Shown in pieces: positions 5,222-6,673 of a stretch of 6,673 nucleotides of DNA. Source of the stretch: an uncultured Lachnospiraceae bacterium (lineage in GTDB: Bacteria > Bacillota_A > Clostridia > Lachnospirales > Lachnospiraceae); assembly GCA_902767195.1 (NCBI GenBank), contig CACXGS010000210.1:1-6673 (forward strand), in the 5' to 3' direction. The notes beneath the pieces were generated by a model. It was not told the origin of the DNA. It saw only the letters and a program-made list of their open reading frames with translations, and searched no databases. Positions within the stretch are counted from its first letter, which is position 1. The number at the start of each line of letters is the position of its first letter. The translations under genes and the position numbers were made by a program.

Positions 5222-6673
5222 ATGAAAAAACACTTAGAAAGAATATTGGCTTTTGTGCTTGCGTTCTCGATGATTTTTACATCGAACGCCATTACGGGAT
5301 TTGCGGCCACTTATCGGTCGGGGGACAACAGCCAGGTAATGGACAGGGAATTAGAGGATTATAACGATGAAGCATCAGATTCGACTTCAATCGTTGTAGA
5401 GGACGAAGATCAAAGTAAGAAGGAATCGGATTCTATAGCAGATACTTCTTCGGAAGTTGAGTCGGAAGCGGAATCGGAAGTGGAAGATCTGACTATAGAT
5501 GAGGATGAAGCATCTAAGGAAGTCGATTCTTCTACAGAGGAGAGCGTCACACCGCAGTACAAAAAAACAACTTACAGTTTCGAGGATAAAAATGTCCTGG
5601 TAACTGCCAGGTGTCAGAGCCCATCTGCGATTCCGGATGATGCCAGATTAGTAGTTACTCCGGTAACCGGCGCATCCTCAGATTATGACTATGACGCTTA
5701 TATGAATGCCTTGGACAAAAAGACAAAGATGGATGTCACTAAGGAAAACACTCTCCTTTATGACATCGCTTTTGTGGGCAAGGGAGAAGATGGCTCTTTG
5801 AAAGAGTATCAGCCGGAACAGGGCTCTGTGAAAGTGGAGTTTTTCTTCAAGACAGGTCAGCTGAAAACAAAGCTTGGAGCCAGAAATTCTGCACAGGTCG
5901 CAGTGCGTCATCTGCCCCTTGCTGAAGAAGTGCGGGACAAGTATGCCCTCACCCGAAAGGCAACAAAGCTTACTCCAGAAGAGATCCTGGTGGAAAAGGT
6001 AAAAAATCTTAAAGTCAGACTGGCCGGAAAAGAGGGAGTATCCTTTACGACCGGTGAGTTCAGTATGTTCTCATTCAGCGTTCTTAAAGAAAATGTAAAG
6101 ACACCTGTGGAGATTGTAAAGACACCTGAATTTTCTTATGAGGACAAGAATATCGAAGTTGTGGCAGTTCCCACCAGGGCCGATGCGGTTCCGAAGAACG
6201 CCCAGCTTGTTGTGACTCCTGTTACAGAGAAAACAAAGGGCTACAATTACAAAGCATACATGAAAGCTCTGAATAAAGAGAGTGCTGATGATGGCAGACA
6301 GTTTACTTCAGAGAATACTATATTATATGATATTGCCTTTATGGCAAACAAAACAGATGACCAGGGAAATGAAATCCCCGGTGAACTGGAAGAAATCCAG
6401 CCTCAGAGCGGAAAAGTAAAGATCAAAGTTCGTTTTAAGAAAGATCAGCTTTCCGAGGACCTTGGTGCGACAGAAGAGGATACCGTTCAGATTATTCATC
6501 TTCCCCTCAAGGAGGGAGCGCTGAAAGGTTGTGATTCCACAGCAGAAGCAACGAATATTAAAGCATCAGACGTTCAGGTAGAAAATGTTGATGCTTCTGT
6601 TTCTATGGGAAAAACCGAGAGTACAGAGTTCGTAACAGACACATTCTCTGTATGGGCATGGAATAATGGTGCA
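5222..6673 (+). CDS. Secreted surface protein with duplicated domain (3' end missing)
   Basis: Large exported protein of unknown function, 484 codons visible and still open at the right edge. ATG 5222 follows AGGAG at 5211-5215. Residues 1-29 are a signal peptide (MKKHLERI, hydrophobic core, then ITGFAA with cleavage likely after Ala29). Residues 44-110 are a linker very rich in Ser, Asp and Glu (SEVESEAESEVED at 77-89). Two copies of a domain of about 186 residues follow. Copy 1 runs from about 117 to 289 and copy 2 from about 304 to the edge. Matching landmarks are FEDKN/YEDKN (120, 306), LVVTPVT (143, 329), LLYDIAF/ILYDIAF (178, 367) and HLPL (230, 426). The beta-rich layout resembles adhesin stalk domains of LPXTG proteins in gut Firmicutes, though I cannot name the family with certainty. 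Any sorting signal would be beyond the window. The neighbouring sortase-like protein could act on it. Confidence 0.85.
   Translation, partial: MKKHLERILAFVLAFSMIFTSNAITGFAATYRSGDNSQVMDRELEDYNDEASDSTSIVVEDEDQSKKESDSIADTSSEVESEAESEVEDLTIDEDEASKEVDSSTEESVTPQYKKTTYSFEDKNVLVTARCQSPSAIPDDARLVVTPVTGASSDYDYDAYMNALDKKTKMDVTKENTLLYDIAFVGKGEDGSLKEYQPEQGSVKVEFFFKTGQLKTKLGARNSAQVAVRHLPLAEEVRDKYALTRKATKLTPEEILVEKVKNLKVRLAGKEGVSFTTGEFSMFSFSVLKENVKTPVEIVKTPEFSYEDKNIEVVAVPTRADAVPKNAQLVVTPVTEKTKGYNYKAYMKALNKESADDGRQFTSENTILYDIAFMANKTDDQGNEIPGELEEIQPQSGKVKIKVRFKKDQLSEDLGATEEDTVQIIHLPLKEGALKGCDSTAEATNIKASDVQVENVDASVSMGKTESTEFVTDTFSVWAWNNGA
5570..6673 (+). repeat. Tandem duplication of a 186-residue domain (coding)
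   Basis: Landmark motifs recur 186 residues apart early in the domain, widening to 196 by the HLPL motif, so copy 2 carries small insertions. The copies are clearly related but well diverged, which implies an old duplication. More copies may follow outside the window. Confidence 0.85.
6094..6128 (+). repeat. 14-base tandem repeat encoding the inter-domain linker
   Basis: TGTAAAGACACCTG occurs at 6094-6107 and again, identical, at 6115-6128, a 21-base period. It encodes the linker VKTPVEIVKTPE between the two domains, two copies of a 7-residue unit. The exact DNA identity suggests a recent slippage or duplication event. Confidence 0.9.

Noticed and set aside
1..6673. CRISPR array, tRNA, rRNA or insertion sequence
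   Set aside because: No regularly spaced repeats, cloverleaf-like segments, transposase motifs or terminal inverted repeats were seen on either strand.

Overview
The window looks like chromosome from a Gram-positive anaerobe of the Clostridia, most likely Lachnospiraceae. This is inferred from strong AGGAGG-type ribosome binding sites, TTGACA/TATAAT promoters, the L32 protein beginning MAICPKNKSSKGRRD, the DUF177-rpmF pair, and surface proteins with wall-binding repeats. All supported genes are on the + strand. I see no rRNA, tRNA, insertion sequence or CRISPR array.

Left part (1-3118) is housekeeping. It holds the 3' end of a tyrosine/lipid phosphatase of the Y_phosphatase3 type, then rsmD (16S rRNA methyltransferase), coaD (phosphopantetheine adenylyltransferase), a DivIVA/ATPase-like coiled-coil protein, a DUF177 (YceD) zinc-ribbon protein and rpmF (ribosomal protein L32). 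The phosphatase and rsmD are tightly spaced. coaD probably has an extra promoter that overlaps the rsmD stop codon. The DUF177-rpmF pair is driven by a perfect consensus sigma-A promoter and ends at a probable wobble-rich terminator.

Middle part (3187-4957) is accessory. Where many Clostridia continue with plsX-acpP-rnc, this window has a membrane-anchored protein with about ten 20-residue wall-binding repeats. Its C-terminal domain looks like a sortase (candidate His313/Cys377/Arg382). A stand-alone dhaM follows, encoding the EIIA-like phosphotransfer subunit of PTS-dependent dihydroxyacetone kinase. dhaK and dhaL are not in the window. A very strong intrinsic terminator closes this block.

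Right part (4958-6673) has an AT-rich region of about 260 bases with an extended -10 promoter, inverted repeats and a ribosome-binding-like site that has no start codon. After it comes the first 484 codons of a secreted surface protein that runs off the window: signal peptide, acidic Ser/Asp/Glu linker, and two copies of a domain of about 186 residues. The sortase-like enzyme and this surface protein lie about 0.8 kb apart and could be enzyme and substrate, but the C-terminus that would show a sorting signal is outside the window.
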